A stretch of 64,000 nt of DNA from Panonychus citri (lineage: Eukaryota; Arthropoda; Arachnida; Trombidiformes; Tetranychidae). Position numbers and translations under genes: made by a program. The notes below the pieces were generated by a model. The model was not told the origin of the DNA. It ran no database searches and saw nothing but the letters and a program-made list of their open reading frames with translations. This document shows, piece after piece, positions 24,344 to 35,070 of this stretch (position 1 is its first letter; every line of letters begins with the position of its first letter). Location of the stretch: assembly GCF_014898815.1 (NCBI RefSeq), contig NW_026515468.1, positions 1,364,001-1,428,000 of the forward strand, in the 5' to 3' direction.

Positions 24344-26754
24344 TCATCTACAAGACTGTTGAGTGATTTTCCATCTTTCAATTATCTTTTTGACGAACTG
24401 GAAACGTTGGGCTCTGGTTTTCAAGCGTCGGTCTGAATTCTGAAGAAAATCTTGATTGTATGTTGACGATTTGTGAGGTAAATGAATGACCCAGGCCTTT
24501 GGAAGCACTAGAAAAATATAACTAAATCAAGTAACAGCTAATTAGTACAAAAGAAAATAAATAAACAACGAGAAACAATCGACTAATTAACTTACTTCGA
24601 AGCAAAAAGTTCAGTTATATGAGTGACTTTGTTCATCCCGTAACCCGAAAATCTTTCATCAAATAAAGGTAAATCTTTGGCTTTTCTGTAATCAAATAGA
24701 TTAACAACTAATTAAACTGCTAAGGTTAATCACAATTGAACTTACTCTAAGATCAAATAAGGTTCATATTTATCAGAATATTTCGTGACAGGGAAAACTT
24801 TATTAGATGAATACCATTTCCAATAGTTGGTTAATTTGTGAGCATCAATTGATTCCAGTAACCCTAAGATAAATTAAAAGAGAAACAATTAAACAAAACA
24901 ATTAACTCAATCAATGATTCTATCAACTGATTTTCTTACTAAAAGGATTGACTAGTGGATCGTCTCGAAAAATCAATTGTAGTAGTTCCTCTTTATTACG
25001 AGGACTTGCTTCGTTAACCTGGAAATAAAATCAAGATAAAATTGAATTTAATTCGATTGTAATTAGAGAGAAATTAATTAATTGTTACCTTAGGAGCTTC
25101 AACATATTCAAAAGCGGGTACAACGAAAGCTTTATCATAAGTTTCCATTCCTTTAATGGTTGAGATAAACTCTTTCTCTAAATCAGTTGATGGTTGAAAA
25201 TCAGCATCAACAATTAAGATGAATTGACTGGGAGCATTTTTAATTGCTGTATTTCTCATCTTGTTGATTGGATAAATTTGATTATTTTCCGGACAAAGGA
25301 ACAAAGAAATGAAACTTCCCTGAGTAAGTTGAAGTTTCCGTAGTTTCTTGTCTAAATAAAGTCTGTAGTTTAAAAGGAAACAAACAATTACCATTAAACA
25401 ACAATTTAGAAACTAATAGTTGATTAACTAATTAAATACTTTCCTCTGCCAATCTTTTAATCCTTCACTAGGATCATCAACAGGAACATAAATGGTTATG
25501 GAAACCGGGCCATTCCAAGATGATAAAGTTTTCTCAAGAATTGAGATTCGATCCATGGAAACTTGAGTGACCAAAGTGATTAAATGATCACTTAATTTAC
25601 CAATTGTTTCGGCGACTGGAAAATCAATTACTTTACAATTAACTGGTTCGCTCAATGGTCGATCCTCATAACCATCCGCTACACAATCGGCAACCAAATC
25701 ATGTCGTCTTAATTTACCTTTTAACTCTGAAAAGAAAAGAAAATCAATCAATCATAAGATTCAATCTTAATGATTTAATCTTCTTGATTTACCATTTAAA
25801 GGAATCAATTGAACATCGGAAAAAGTGACACTTCCTGTGTATCCGTAACATAAAATCATAACGGTGATTTCAACAATCGATGTACCTGGTGGAGTTGAAT
25901 AGATTATTGATCTTTTAGTCCAATCGTCGAGATTAGCAGGAAAATTAATTCTATTGGGAAGATAAATTGAAGCAAATTAGAATAAAGAATACAATTTAAA
26001 AGAATAATCATCAAATTAACCTCGTAAATTCAGTTTGACCATTGGTTAGATAAATCAAAGCGTGAAGACCATAGTTACCATCATCGGACTGAAAAGAATT
26101 GTGAAAAAGATCAACAAATTAGCAAAGATTCAGCTTAACTAAAGGTAATTACCTGTTCTGATAGATGAGGAGCAAATGATTTAAGAGATAATTCAATCGA
26201 GGTCAAAGGGTAACCTCTTCGAATGGGTATAAATTGATACATTCCTCTGACACCATCGGCTTTACATTCAGTTGTGAAAACCTAATGAGAGATGAATGAA
26301 TTTCAATTAATCTCCACTAGAACGCTAATCTTTAACAATTAAACTTACAGGAACACAATTAATCCATTTACTCTCAAAACATTGAATATTATGTTGATAT
26401 TTATAATGATCCAACCACCAACCATGATAAGTTATGTTTCTTTCATCGATAACATCATTGACAATCAAATTAATTTCATCGATTCGTTTGTTCGAGATGA
26501 TTCCTCCTTGTACATCAATGAAATTAGGTTCAGATCTAAATGTGAGAGAAACAGAATACAATTGAAAATCACAACCCAACAATTTACAAATTGTTTACAA
26601 ACCTTTTGTTATCATCTAAATAGCGAGATAAATGAAAATAGATGATCAATATTGAGGCGAAACAATGTAATCCAATTGCTATGAGAACAATTTGAAATGA
26701 ACTAGTTCCTCGGGTAAGTTTACCACATAGAGAATAAATTTTAGTAATTAACAT
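24344..26754 (-). CDS. GT49-family glycosyltransferase (LARGE/B4GAT1-like)
   Basis: Eleven exons (26603-26754, 26349-26535, 26153-26281, 26021-26088, 25793-25950, 25440-25726, 25089 to about 25346, 24940-25018, 24746-24863, 24596-24685, 24344-24521) give about 567 residues. The start carries a type II signal anchor (FQIVLIAIGLHCFASILIIY) for the Golgi. An N-terminal beta-rich segment of about 170 residues follows. The GT49 domain then shows VSMDRISILEKTLSSWNGP, the metal-binding DAD of ILIVDADFQPS, VVPAFEY, YEPYLILE, DERFSGYGMNKVTH and VLPKAWVIHLPH, all aligning with the second domain of LARGE. GT49 enzymes transfer GlcA in matriglycan-type glycan synthesis. There is no GT8 domain, so it is B4GAT1-like in layout. 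The acceptor of the seventh exon is ambiguous: 25346 keeps the phase, 25362 is stronger but does not. Confidence 0.85.
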
Positions 26755-27423
26755 GTTATTAAATTGCTACGAAAGCAACAACACTAATTAACCATTATAA
26801 TCATGATATTGAAGGTAAACATCAGCTGATCATCAACTTAAATATTATGATAAATTCTTGGAGTAAAATATAAACATAAATATTGTGACAATCAGTTGAC
26901 CATCGATCAAACAGTTGAAACACTTAAACGAACCATAAAATTATTCTAACAAACTGAGTTTAACATTGGAATCATAGACAATTAACTATCGAGACAATTA
27001 ATTTGGAAAAACAAAAACAGAAAAGAAAAGAAATTGACCACTGGCGCCACCAAACGAAGAACTTTTAATTCATTCAAATTCACAAGTGACATTTAGTTTT
27101 CCATCAGCTGTGAGCTTGTGCTGTTGTCTTTTTAGTGATTATCTTTGAGAGACTTTTTGATTTATATTGAAACAATTAATTATCTCTCCATTTTTTAAAC
27201 ATATTAATCTAGTTTTATAATTAACCTTTGTGACATCGTTTGCGACTTTTTATCTGTCCTATTGTCTCATTATATTTGTAAAATCTGCTGTTGTCCCATC
27301 AATTACTTTTGAGAGAAAATCTTTTCTCCCAAAGTGAATCTATTTGATTCTGTTAATTGTGATCAGATTTTTTTTTGTCAACAATTAATTAATTTTGTAC
27401 TTTCAATTTTTGTTCCAATCAAA
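26755..27423. promoter_or_regulatory. Shared head-to-head promoter region of GT49 and myotrophin
   Basis: The two genes diverge from this 669-bp interval, so it must contain both transcription starts and 5' leaders. A block near 27035-27125 is slightly richer in GC. No specific element was identified. Confidence 0.45.
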
Positions 27424-28318
27424 ATGTCCAATGATCTTGTTTGGAGTGTTAAAAATGGTGATATTGATCAGGTTAAAGAATTGATCAAGAAACATGTAAG
27501 TTTCATTGTTCTTTTTTTTCATTTTTTTCATTTTGTTCTATTCTCTTTACTTTTTTTGTTCTCTTTCTTTTTCTTTTTCTTTCTATTGATTTGATTGATT
27601 CCTTTTTTGGTTGAATCAGATTAAAACCTTGTGAAGGTACAAATAAAGTCTCTGTTTACCTGAGTACTGACAGACATTCTTTTGACACCGTCATGTGAAT
27701 TGATTATAATTGTAACTAATTTATTTCATACTATTTTTATCTAGAAAATTGATATAAACGAACAGATCGATGGCAGGACTCCAGTGATTTATGCTGCTGA
27801 TTATGGACAGAAAGAAATTCTTGAATATCTAATCAAGATCGGTGCTAATGTGAACGTAAGCTACTACAACTGATTAGGTTCCGATCTTGTGATTAACTTT
27901 TCTCAGTGTGAATTAAACTCCACGAAAAAAACATCATCCATTTAACCCTTTTTGTATCTTGATAGAAACGAGTGTAAATATCTAGATTGTCATCACCATC
28001 AATTTCAATTCAAGGTTAAATATTGGCAATGATTTTCACATTTCACACGAATCACATTCACATCTAGAGAAAGTTAATCATTCCATTGTATTAATTGTAA
28101 TTAATTTACTTTTTTTTCTTTCCCATAAAAAATACAATCAGTCAACAGATAAACATGGCATCACTGCTTTACTAGCAGCTATTTGGGAAGGACACACGGA
28201 CTGTGTTAAATTGTTACTGGACTCTGGTGCGGATACCAAGCTTAAAACACCCGATGGTAAAAGTTACCTGGAAGTGGCAGATAAAGCGGAAGTCAAAAGT
28301 TTATTGGAGCAACGGTAA
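27424..28318 (+). CDS. MTPN: Myotrophin (V-1), ankyrin-repeat protein
   Basis: Three exons (27424-27495, 27745-27855, 28142-28318) join in phase 0 to 119 residues; human myotrophin has 118. It starts MSNDLVWSVKNGDIDQVKEL and has ankyrin repeats with GRTPVIYAADYGQKEILEYL and DKHGITALLAAIWEGHTDCV, then a final LLLDSGAD and a short C-terminal helix. Myotrophin binds the actin capping protein and blocks its access to filament ends; it has also been linked to NF-kB. It is cytosolic or nuclear and has no signal peptide. The identity is clear from the full-length match. Confidence 0.93.
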
Positions 28319-29351
28319 AAAGAATTAGAAACAAATCGAAATCAACAGAAAGAAAAACAAGAGAAACAAAGTGAAAAAAGAATGACATTATCAATTCTTC
28401 CCATTTTTTTTTCTTTTTTTCTAAATAATTAGTGAGAAAATCACATAAAAATGTAGATATATTTATATATTGATGGTAAATATATTTACATGTAAATGTT
28501 TAATTTTTCCAATCACAAGCAATCAATCCATTTATACACAACAAACTTCACAATCAACTTTATTAATCTGCTAATTAATCAAGTAACCAAAATATTGGTC
28601 AATAAATTTTGGTCTTATATGTACTTTAGGAACCTACCCAGTAAATTGGCAGAACTATTGATTAAAGGCCAGGAAAATTAACGATTAATTGATCCATAAA
28701 CATGATTAAGAAAATACCAACACATGCATCACAATTATACAATTAACAAATTCATCAACCTAATCAGCCTGTTGCATTTAAATTGATTGAGATCCAGTAA
28801 AAAATGTATGGAAATCTCTTCGCTCTCGACAAGACAATTAATTTTTCTTCCAAATTAATTAACTAAAAACACAAAAATACACTTTTACATTAATCGACTA
28901 ACATTTTAAAAAAATATTCATATAATCCATCATCAAATGAACAATTATCATTTGGTTTAACCATCATCTCGATTAACAATCATATGTCTATCAACTAATT
29001 AAAACTTGAAAAGTATCAAATCAAAGCTAAATTTAAATTGTTCTACATTGGATAAATTTAGATTTACAAATTGAGAATAAATTTTTATCATGATGATAGT
29101 TTAAAATTGGAATTACAATTTGATTGTTACTTCATTTCTTTCACTATGAAACTCAATTAATACAAAAAATTTAGTTACAGTTAAATTGGTTCGTTTCGTT
29201 GTAATAACTTCGTATCAATTGGACGAAAAAGCGAATCTAATTTGATTAAATCTTTTTTTATTCGTTCATGAAAATTAACAGAAATTATTTACAGTCAATG
29301 GTTAATCTTGATTGTCTACTAAACCTAAATTGTTCCCTTTGACCCTCGACC
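28319..29351. other. Intergenic, myotrophin 3' UTR and downstream
   Basis: AT-rich with several AATAAA-like words. An open frame of 61 codons at 28496-28681 is low complexity and not convincing. Nothing else was seen. Confidence 0.5.
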
Positions 29352-29489
29352 CTAGTGAGCGGCCGCTAGTTCAGGATAATCAACGAAACCATCTTTGTTT
29401 AGGTCATCGTATTGGCTGATTCACTTAAATATTTGCTTCCCGTCGGTTGGGGCATTTGGTCCGAGATTTGTGAGCCCTTCAGCTGACAT
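29352..29489 (-). pseudogene. EF-hand gene remnant with in-frame TGA
   Basis: On the minus strand an ATG-led frame (MSAEGLTNLGPNAPTDGKQI, then F-K) meets TGA at 29423-29421. It continues in the same frame as ISQYDDLNKDGFVDYPEL and AAAH to a TAG. The DxNxDGxxDxxE pattern (D-L-N-K-D-G-F-V-D-Y-P-E) is a complete EF-hand calcium loop. The block is markedly richer in GC than its surroundings. The in-frame stop suggests a decaying fragment of a calcium-binding protein. Alternatively the downstream half is a spliced terminal exon using an AG inside GAATCAG. Confidence 0.5.
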
Positions 29490-29576
29490 AATGAAGAATT
29501 CACTTAATTAGAATTAAAATCAGAATGGAAATCAAATGATTGAAACTGCCAAGAAATAAAACAAACGGAAAATTAG

Positions 29577-29883
29577 ATGGTGATGATTGTGGACAAAGGT
29601 GAGACTTAATTGTTGTGATCAACTGATCAGTTTATTTTTCCATCATCTTTTCAGTTTCATAATCAGAAGACTTACTTTTAATGCTTCCATTCATTTTTCA
29701 ATTACAATTTGTTAATTTTTTGTTTATCAATACAATTCACAAATTTAATGTGTGACGAAATGTTTTGATGAAATTACAAGATTTTCATATTGATTAGCAT
29801 TTGAAATAGAAAAGAAAATATTTTTTAACAATTTGGACGACAAACAAATTTACTTGTTTCATCGTATTGATTGAAGGAGAGTT
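29577..29883 (-). repeat. 3'-flank segment shared with 23846-24155
   Basis: Near-identical to the copy by TMEM231. It lies 310 bp beyond the stop codon of the NEDD8-CtIP(C) gene, on the same strand, and holds a minus-strand AATAAA at about 29622-29629, so it is probably the distal 3' UTR of that gene. Confidence 0.9.
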
Positions 29884-30194
29884 AGTACTTTTGTCTTTGT
29901 AAATACAAGTATCACATCGTTTGAATATCCTCTTGACTTTTCATTAGTACTTTTGTGAATTGATTGAAGATGACTTTCTGTTTGAAAAGAACGGCTTGTT
30001 AACGGCTTAACGGCTCCATTGGTTACGTTGATTCTTGACTTTTGAGTTGCAAGTTTTTTTCGGTTGAGAGATGGGAAAGAAGATGATTAACAGAAGAAGG
30101 TGGAGTGAGAGATAAAGTGGGAGTCAAGGAGAAAATTTGACAAGAGCTTAATGGATAACCTTGAAACCGACAAAAGGCCATAGAATCCAATTAA

Positions 30195-30961
30195 CTAACT
30201 GATGTAACCTCTTTTCTTGCACTCAGGTGTAGAAGGAAAATCGACCTCCCAAAAGTGTGGCGGAGTTTTTGGAGGTGAAACATCCGATCGATGTCTAGAA
30301 TATTTATCTTCAGATTTTTCACCAAGCCCTTTGTGAAATTTCTCACATTGAGCACAACAATGTCCTTTCAGTTGAGCTCGTTCTTTCTTCTTTCTAATTG
30401 GTCTTTCTTTCACTTTTAAAGCATGAGGCTTGGAATTACATGCCAATGATATTGTCTTGCCTTTAGATTTGGACTTGGATTTAGTTTTGTGACCACCTCT
30501 TAGAGCCAAGACTAAGTGAAGAACCGATCCACCAGTAACTTTGTAATCGGCGGCAGTTTTGTCATCATTCCTGTAAAATGATAAATAAATCAAATCCATT
30601 TAGAGCAAATAAATGATAAAACTGTTACATGAAATGATTGTTTCAACAAATATTATCAATAATTACATTTGTTTACCACTGAAGATGAGACGTTGCTGGG
30701 CAGGAGGAATACCTTCCTTTTCCTCGACTCTTTCCTTAATTCGTTCCACTTTATCAGTCGGTTCAATATCAATTTCAATTTCTTTACCTGTAAGAGTCTA
30801 GAAAAGAATAGAAAATAAAACAATTAGATCAGAATAATATAAAAGATTAAACAAAAGAAAAAATTGTAAGAAAAAAAAAGGATAACAAAAAAGGTTCAAG
30901 AGAAAAATTTGAATGAGAAACTCACTTCAATAGATTGACATACCTTTACTTTAATCAACAT
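30195..30961 (-). CDS. NEDD8 fused to a CtIP/Sae2/Ctp1 C-terminal domain
   Basis: Three exons (30944-30961, 30667-30797, 30195-30570) join in phase to 174 residues. Residues 1-76 are a complete NEDD8: MLIKVK, TLTGKEIEIDIEPTDKVERI, the junction at SGKQM, NDDKTAADYK and LHLVLALRGG. Human NEDD8 continues with five residues; here 98 follow without a stop. The extension opens basic (HKTKSKSKSKGK) and then matches the CtIP C-terminus: KKKERAQLKGHCCAQCE with CxxC (Cys122, Cys125), SRHR (141-144), PPKTPPHFWEVDFPST (149-164) and CKKRGYI. The CDK-type Thr-Pro (Thr152) is kept; the human ATM-type TQ site reads Thr-Pro. Cleavage after Gly76 by a NEDD8 hydrolase, as in ubiquitin-ribosomal fusions, is inferred. 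The N-terminal tetramerisation region of CtIP is absent. The fusion point lies inside the last exon. Confidence 0.9.
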
Positions 30962-33232
30962 TCTGAAAAAGAAACACTACTAAATTTACGATAATCAAAC
31001 TAGATTAATAATTTCAAATCAATTTAATAACCAAACAATTTAATCAACACAAAATTAAAACGTTTATTGTTGAGAAACAAGAAATCAAACAGAAAAAAAA
31101 AGAAACAGAAAATTTACCTCAATCACTATGGAAACGAAGAAACGAAACTGCTGCCATCTATTGGGGAAAAAGAAAACCAAATTTTCTGTTGAATTTTAAA
31201 GTTGAAATTTTATCAATGAAATCGAAAAATTTTATAACAATAATTTTAATCACCTAATGAATTAAGCAAAATACCCAATTTAAAGTACAGTCAGTACAAT
31301 TTAATCCAATTAGATAATTGCTTTGTATCAATCAATGGAGTTCGAGAGGCAATTAAATTTAGACAATCAACTTATACTAAATGACAATTGTAAAATTTAA
31401 TTGCAATAAAATAATAAAAGTTGACAAATTTTCACTGATTTTTTCAAATTAAAACAGTAATTATTGATACAAAAACTATTATAAAAAGTAATACAATTAG
31501 ATGATTTAATTTGAACACACCTAATCAATAGGGAGACAAATTAATAACAAATAAAAGTTTTTACAACTTTTACATTAAGTTAATATTAATTGTAAACGTT
31601 GATTACAATTAGTATATTAAACATTAATATTAATATATTATCAGGGTTAAATTTAATGATAATAATACAAAAGTTTTTTTGTTAATAATAAATTTAATCG
31701 GTAAATGAAAAGTTTCAATAACAATGATAATAATTAGTGAGATTTATTTATACTCTGAACAGGTAAAAACTGATTGTGATATAAATAGATTGGTAAATCA
31801 TCTGATCAGAATTACCTGGGAAAAGCAAATAAAATTAAGCTTGTTGGGTGTGTCTATTGATGATTAATAATAATAATCAGCGTCAGATTTATAATCAATG
31901 AATTATCATTAATCTGAAGCGAATAGTGAGAAATTAAGTGAAGGAAATGATGAAATGTGAAAAAAAGGTTAAAGGGTTTTCATGTTGGTGAGAAATTTTC
32001 ATGGCGAAAGTGACCAATCAAAAGTTGTGTCCAGTTTCGGGAAAATGTTCAATCGAAAGGAAAATAGACTGAAAATAGATGAAGATGAGCGGGACCAAAG
32101 ACAAAGAAAGAAACGATGTCAAGGGTGTTCACTTGAAAATCGAAATGACCTCGAGAGCGAAAGAGAGAGAGAGAGAATGTTAATGAAAGAAAATTGTTCG
32201 ATTTGAGAGAGATAGAGAAAGTGAAGAAAGAGAGAAATAAACCGGCCAGGTAACTTTTTTCTTCGAGTTACCTGGAATTTTTATCTCTTCTCTTTCATAT
32301 TCGAAAAGAAAGAAAGAAAAAGAGAGAAAAAAATCTTTATCAACTTTTCTCTACCTGAAGAGAATACAAAATAATTCTTAATATTTTCGCCATTACAAGT
32401 TTCTATTCTGGCGTAACAACATCAATCTAAAGTGAATCAAGAACAAACAATTAACTGACCCTAAATCGAACGAGATAAACCGTTAATCCATTCAGATTAA
32501 GAGTCACCATCACATCGCAAACACATCAATATGTAAGTTTAACCAATCAATTGATTGTTTCATTTATAACTTTCCCTGTACACCTTATGTGATTAACTAA
32601 TTATCTACATGATGATAATCATCATTAAGCCCTTTAACCTTTCATGGTGTTTTCATTTTCTTCACTGTTATTATATTCAGATAAGTCACGATAATTTTGC
32701 TGCAAGAGTCACACCCTTTAAGAAATGGGTCCTGGACCAAGACGATTAATGTGAATATATCAGAATTTGGGTTCACTATTATCATATTATCATCATAACT
32801 TTTTTATCATCATCATCATCATTATCCTCGTGTACAAGATAAAGTAAAATATCAAAGGGAACAGACAAAGAGGAGGAAGACAAGGAGAAGATAAAATAAG
32901 GTAACAATCAAGGTATCATTCTGATGATCATCATCTCGATAGCCTTAAAGCATCAACAGCAATTATCATCATCATCATCATCAACAACCTTGTTCGTGGT
33001 CTTCAAATCTTATTTCCTCGTCATCATTTCCAATCAACATCAACAAGAGTGAAAATAGTTTTCCAATCATTCAAAGTTAATCAGCTGCAATTGTTTCATC
33101 ATCTTAATTTGTTTACTATTCGTTTCCTTGTTTCTCAATTTACATCGATAATTGTGATTTAAATTGGCAATTTGTTTTTTCCCTTTTGTTTATTTGATTG
33201 TTTGGATTTACCTTTGATTGTGATTGATCAAC
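30962..33232. other. NEDD8-CtIP(C) upstream and tetraspanin 5' region
   Basis: The NEDD8-CtIP promoter lies at the left end. To the right, ATATGTAAGTTT at about 32529-32540 looks like the donor of a non-coding first exon of the tetraspanin gene; a purine-rich GAGA stretch (32155-32330) and ATC-triplet tracts (about 32808-32823 and 32961-32982) precede the coding start. A 74-codon open frame at 31982-32206 runs into the GAGA stretch and is judged non-coding. Confidence 0.4.
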
Positions 33233-35070
33233 ATGGTTGATGGATTTGCAAAGGGAGTCAAATTTGCAATGCTCATTGCAAATGGTGTTATATTTGTAAG
33301 TTTAAATTGTTTTCAATTGTTACTATTGGTCATTTAATTTGCTTTCTATCACCTTGACCATCATAATCATTATGATAATATTTGTAGGTAAGATTATGAT
33401 TAAATCATGATTATCGTCATGATCATTTGTTTCTTAAATCAAATTATCAACTATTAAGTTTCATTAGATTCTTAATCATTTCAAGCTTATCAATTAATTG
33501 GTTTCACCTGGTTAACTTAAATCAACGTGATCATAATCAGTTTATCAGCTAATTAACAACAATCATGTCAAACTTATATAATATAGCTAATCAAATATAA
33601 TTACTATTAATAGTTGATAGTAAATCAAATTATTCAATGTTTGATTCAGTTGAAATTTCAATCATAGTTTGTGTTAATCTCTGGATTCAATTCATAAATC
33701 AAATCATGGTGATTTGATGGTGAAATTTCCAGTTAGAAATGAATAAATCATCTGAATGAATGTCAATTGGTGTAAACAAAATATGGAAAACATGATGAAT
33801 TGAATTGACTGAACTGAATCAAGGTAACAATGGATTTGCATGAATATCATTTGCATGATTATGGTTATGTAACAACCGTTGATAGTAAATCAATGTTTCC
33901 AATAGTAAATAGATTACAAATCAATCACTAATTCATAAGATGCTCAAGTTGATTCACTGACACTGTTAAGATTTTCATGTATTCAACATTAAGTTAAATG
34001 GTGAAGATGAGACATTTAATCATATAGAACAAGATCACCATTGATTAAGAAAATCATGGCATCTGAATATTGGAATACTTAATAAACTAAAGTTATTAGA
34101 TTTTTCTATTTATTATTAATAATTTTTTTCCGAATTTGTTTCTTATTAGATTGGTGGTATCACTGTTTTCTCAATAGGAGTTTGGACTCTATCAGACAAA
34201 TCGTTCATGGAGAGATTATTAGGAACCAGATCGTATGTTGCTTCGGCCTCAATTCTGATTGGAACTGGATTAGTTGTAGCAATTATCTCATTCCTTGGTT
34301 CCATAGGAGCTTGGAGAGAGATTCGTTGTATGTTGATCACCTTTTTCTTCATATTGGCAATGATCTTTCTCACAATGTTGGCTGGCGGAATTCTGGGCTA
34401 CATCTTCAGGAGTGAGGTACGAATAACGATCAACTGATCTATTGACTTGTTTCGTGACAACTCTAATTGATATTCATTTATAACCTATTCAGGTTGATGA
34501 ACGAATGCACTCAGAGATGGTTATGACAATTAGACTTTATGGAAACGATTCTAAAGTGACAGAATCCTGGGATGCCGTCCAAAGAAATGTAAGATTATCA
34601 TTTGTACTCGAATTGCTATTCAATTTGATAACTGTCTCTTTCTCTCAATTGTTCCCAATCAGTTTAATTGTTGTGGTGTCATTCCCAATATTGGTAATCG
34701 TAATAATCGTGATCAAAAGGCCTACAAAATTTGGTTGAGAAATTTCAACTTCAGATTAAGTGGACCACAAGTTCCTGAGAGTTGCTGTAAGAATCCGCTT
34801 GATGTTCAACAACGAAAAGCTTGTCAACGAGATAAATTAGAGGAAAGATACGTTTTCATGGATGTGAGTTAATTAACTAATTGTTCAACTTTTTGAATAG
34901 TAAATTAATTGTTCCATTGTTTTCATTTTCTCACTCAGGATTGTTACGAAAAAATGAAAGACTTCGTGAAGGCTCATGCATTACTTGTGGGAGGAATCGG
35001 AATCGGAATCGCTGTGTTACTTGTATTCGGGATGATTTTATCATGTGCACTATTTTTGATGATAAAATAA
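33233..35070 (+). CDS. Tetraspanin
   Basis: Five exons (33233-33295, 34150-34416, 34493-34588, 34663-34863, 34939-35070) join in phase 0 to 252 residues. Four membrane segments are visible: the first spans exons 1-2 (MLIANGVIF then IGGITVFSIGVW), then ASILIGTGLVVAIISFLGSI, MLITFFFILAMIFLTMLAGG, and LLVGGIGIGIAVLLVFGMIL. The large extracellular loop carries the diagnostic Cys-Cys-Gly (FNCCGV), then ESCCKNP and further cysteines that would form its disulphides. Tetraspanins organise membrane microdomains with integrins and other partners. The 854-bp first intron is long for this genome. The subfamily is not assigned. Confidence 0.93.

Noticed and set aside
24344..26754. Reading the GT49 gene as full LARGE
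   Set aside because: The N-terminal GT8 domain of LARGE is absent; only the GT49 half is present behind a different N-terminal segment.
31982..32206. 74-codon frame upstream of the tetraspanin
   Set aside because: Runs into a GAGA-rich tract that yields Arg-Glu repeats; more likely leader or promoter sequence.
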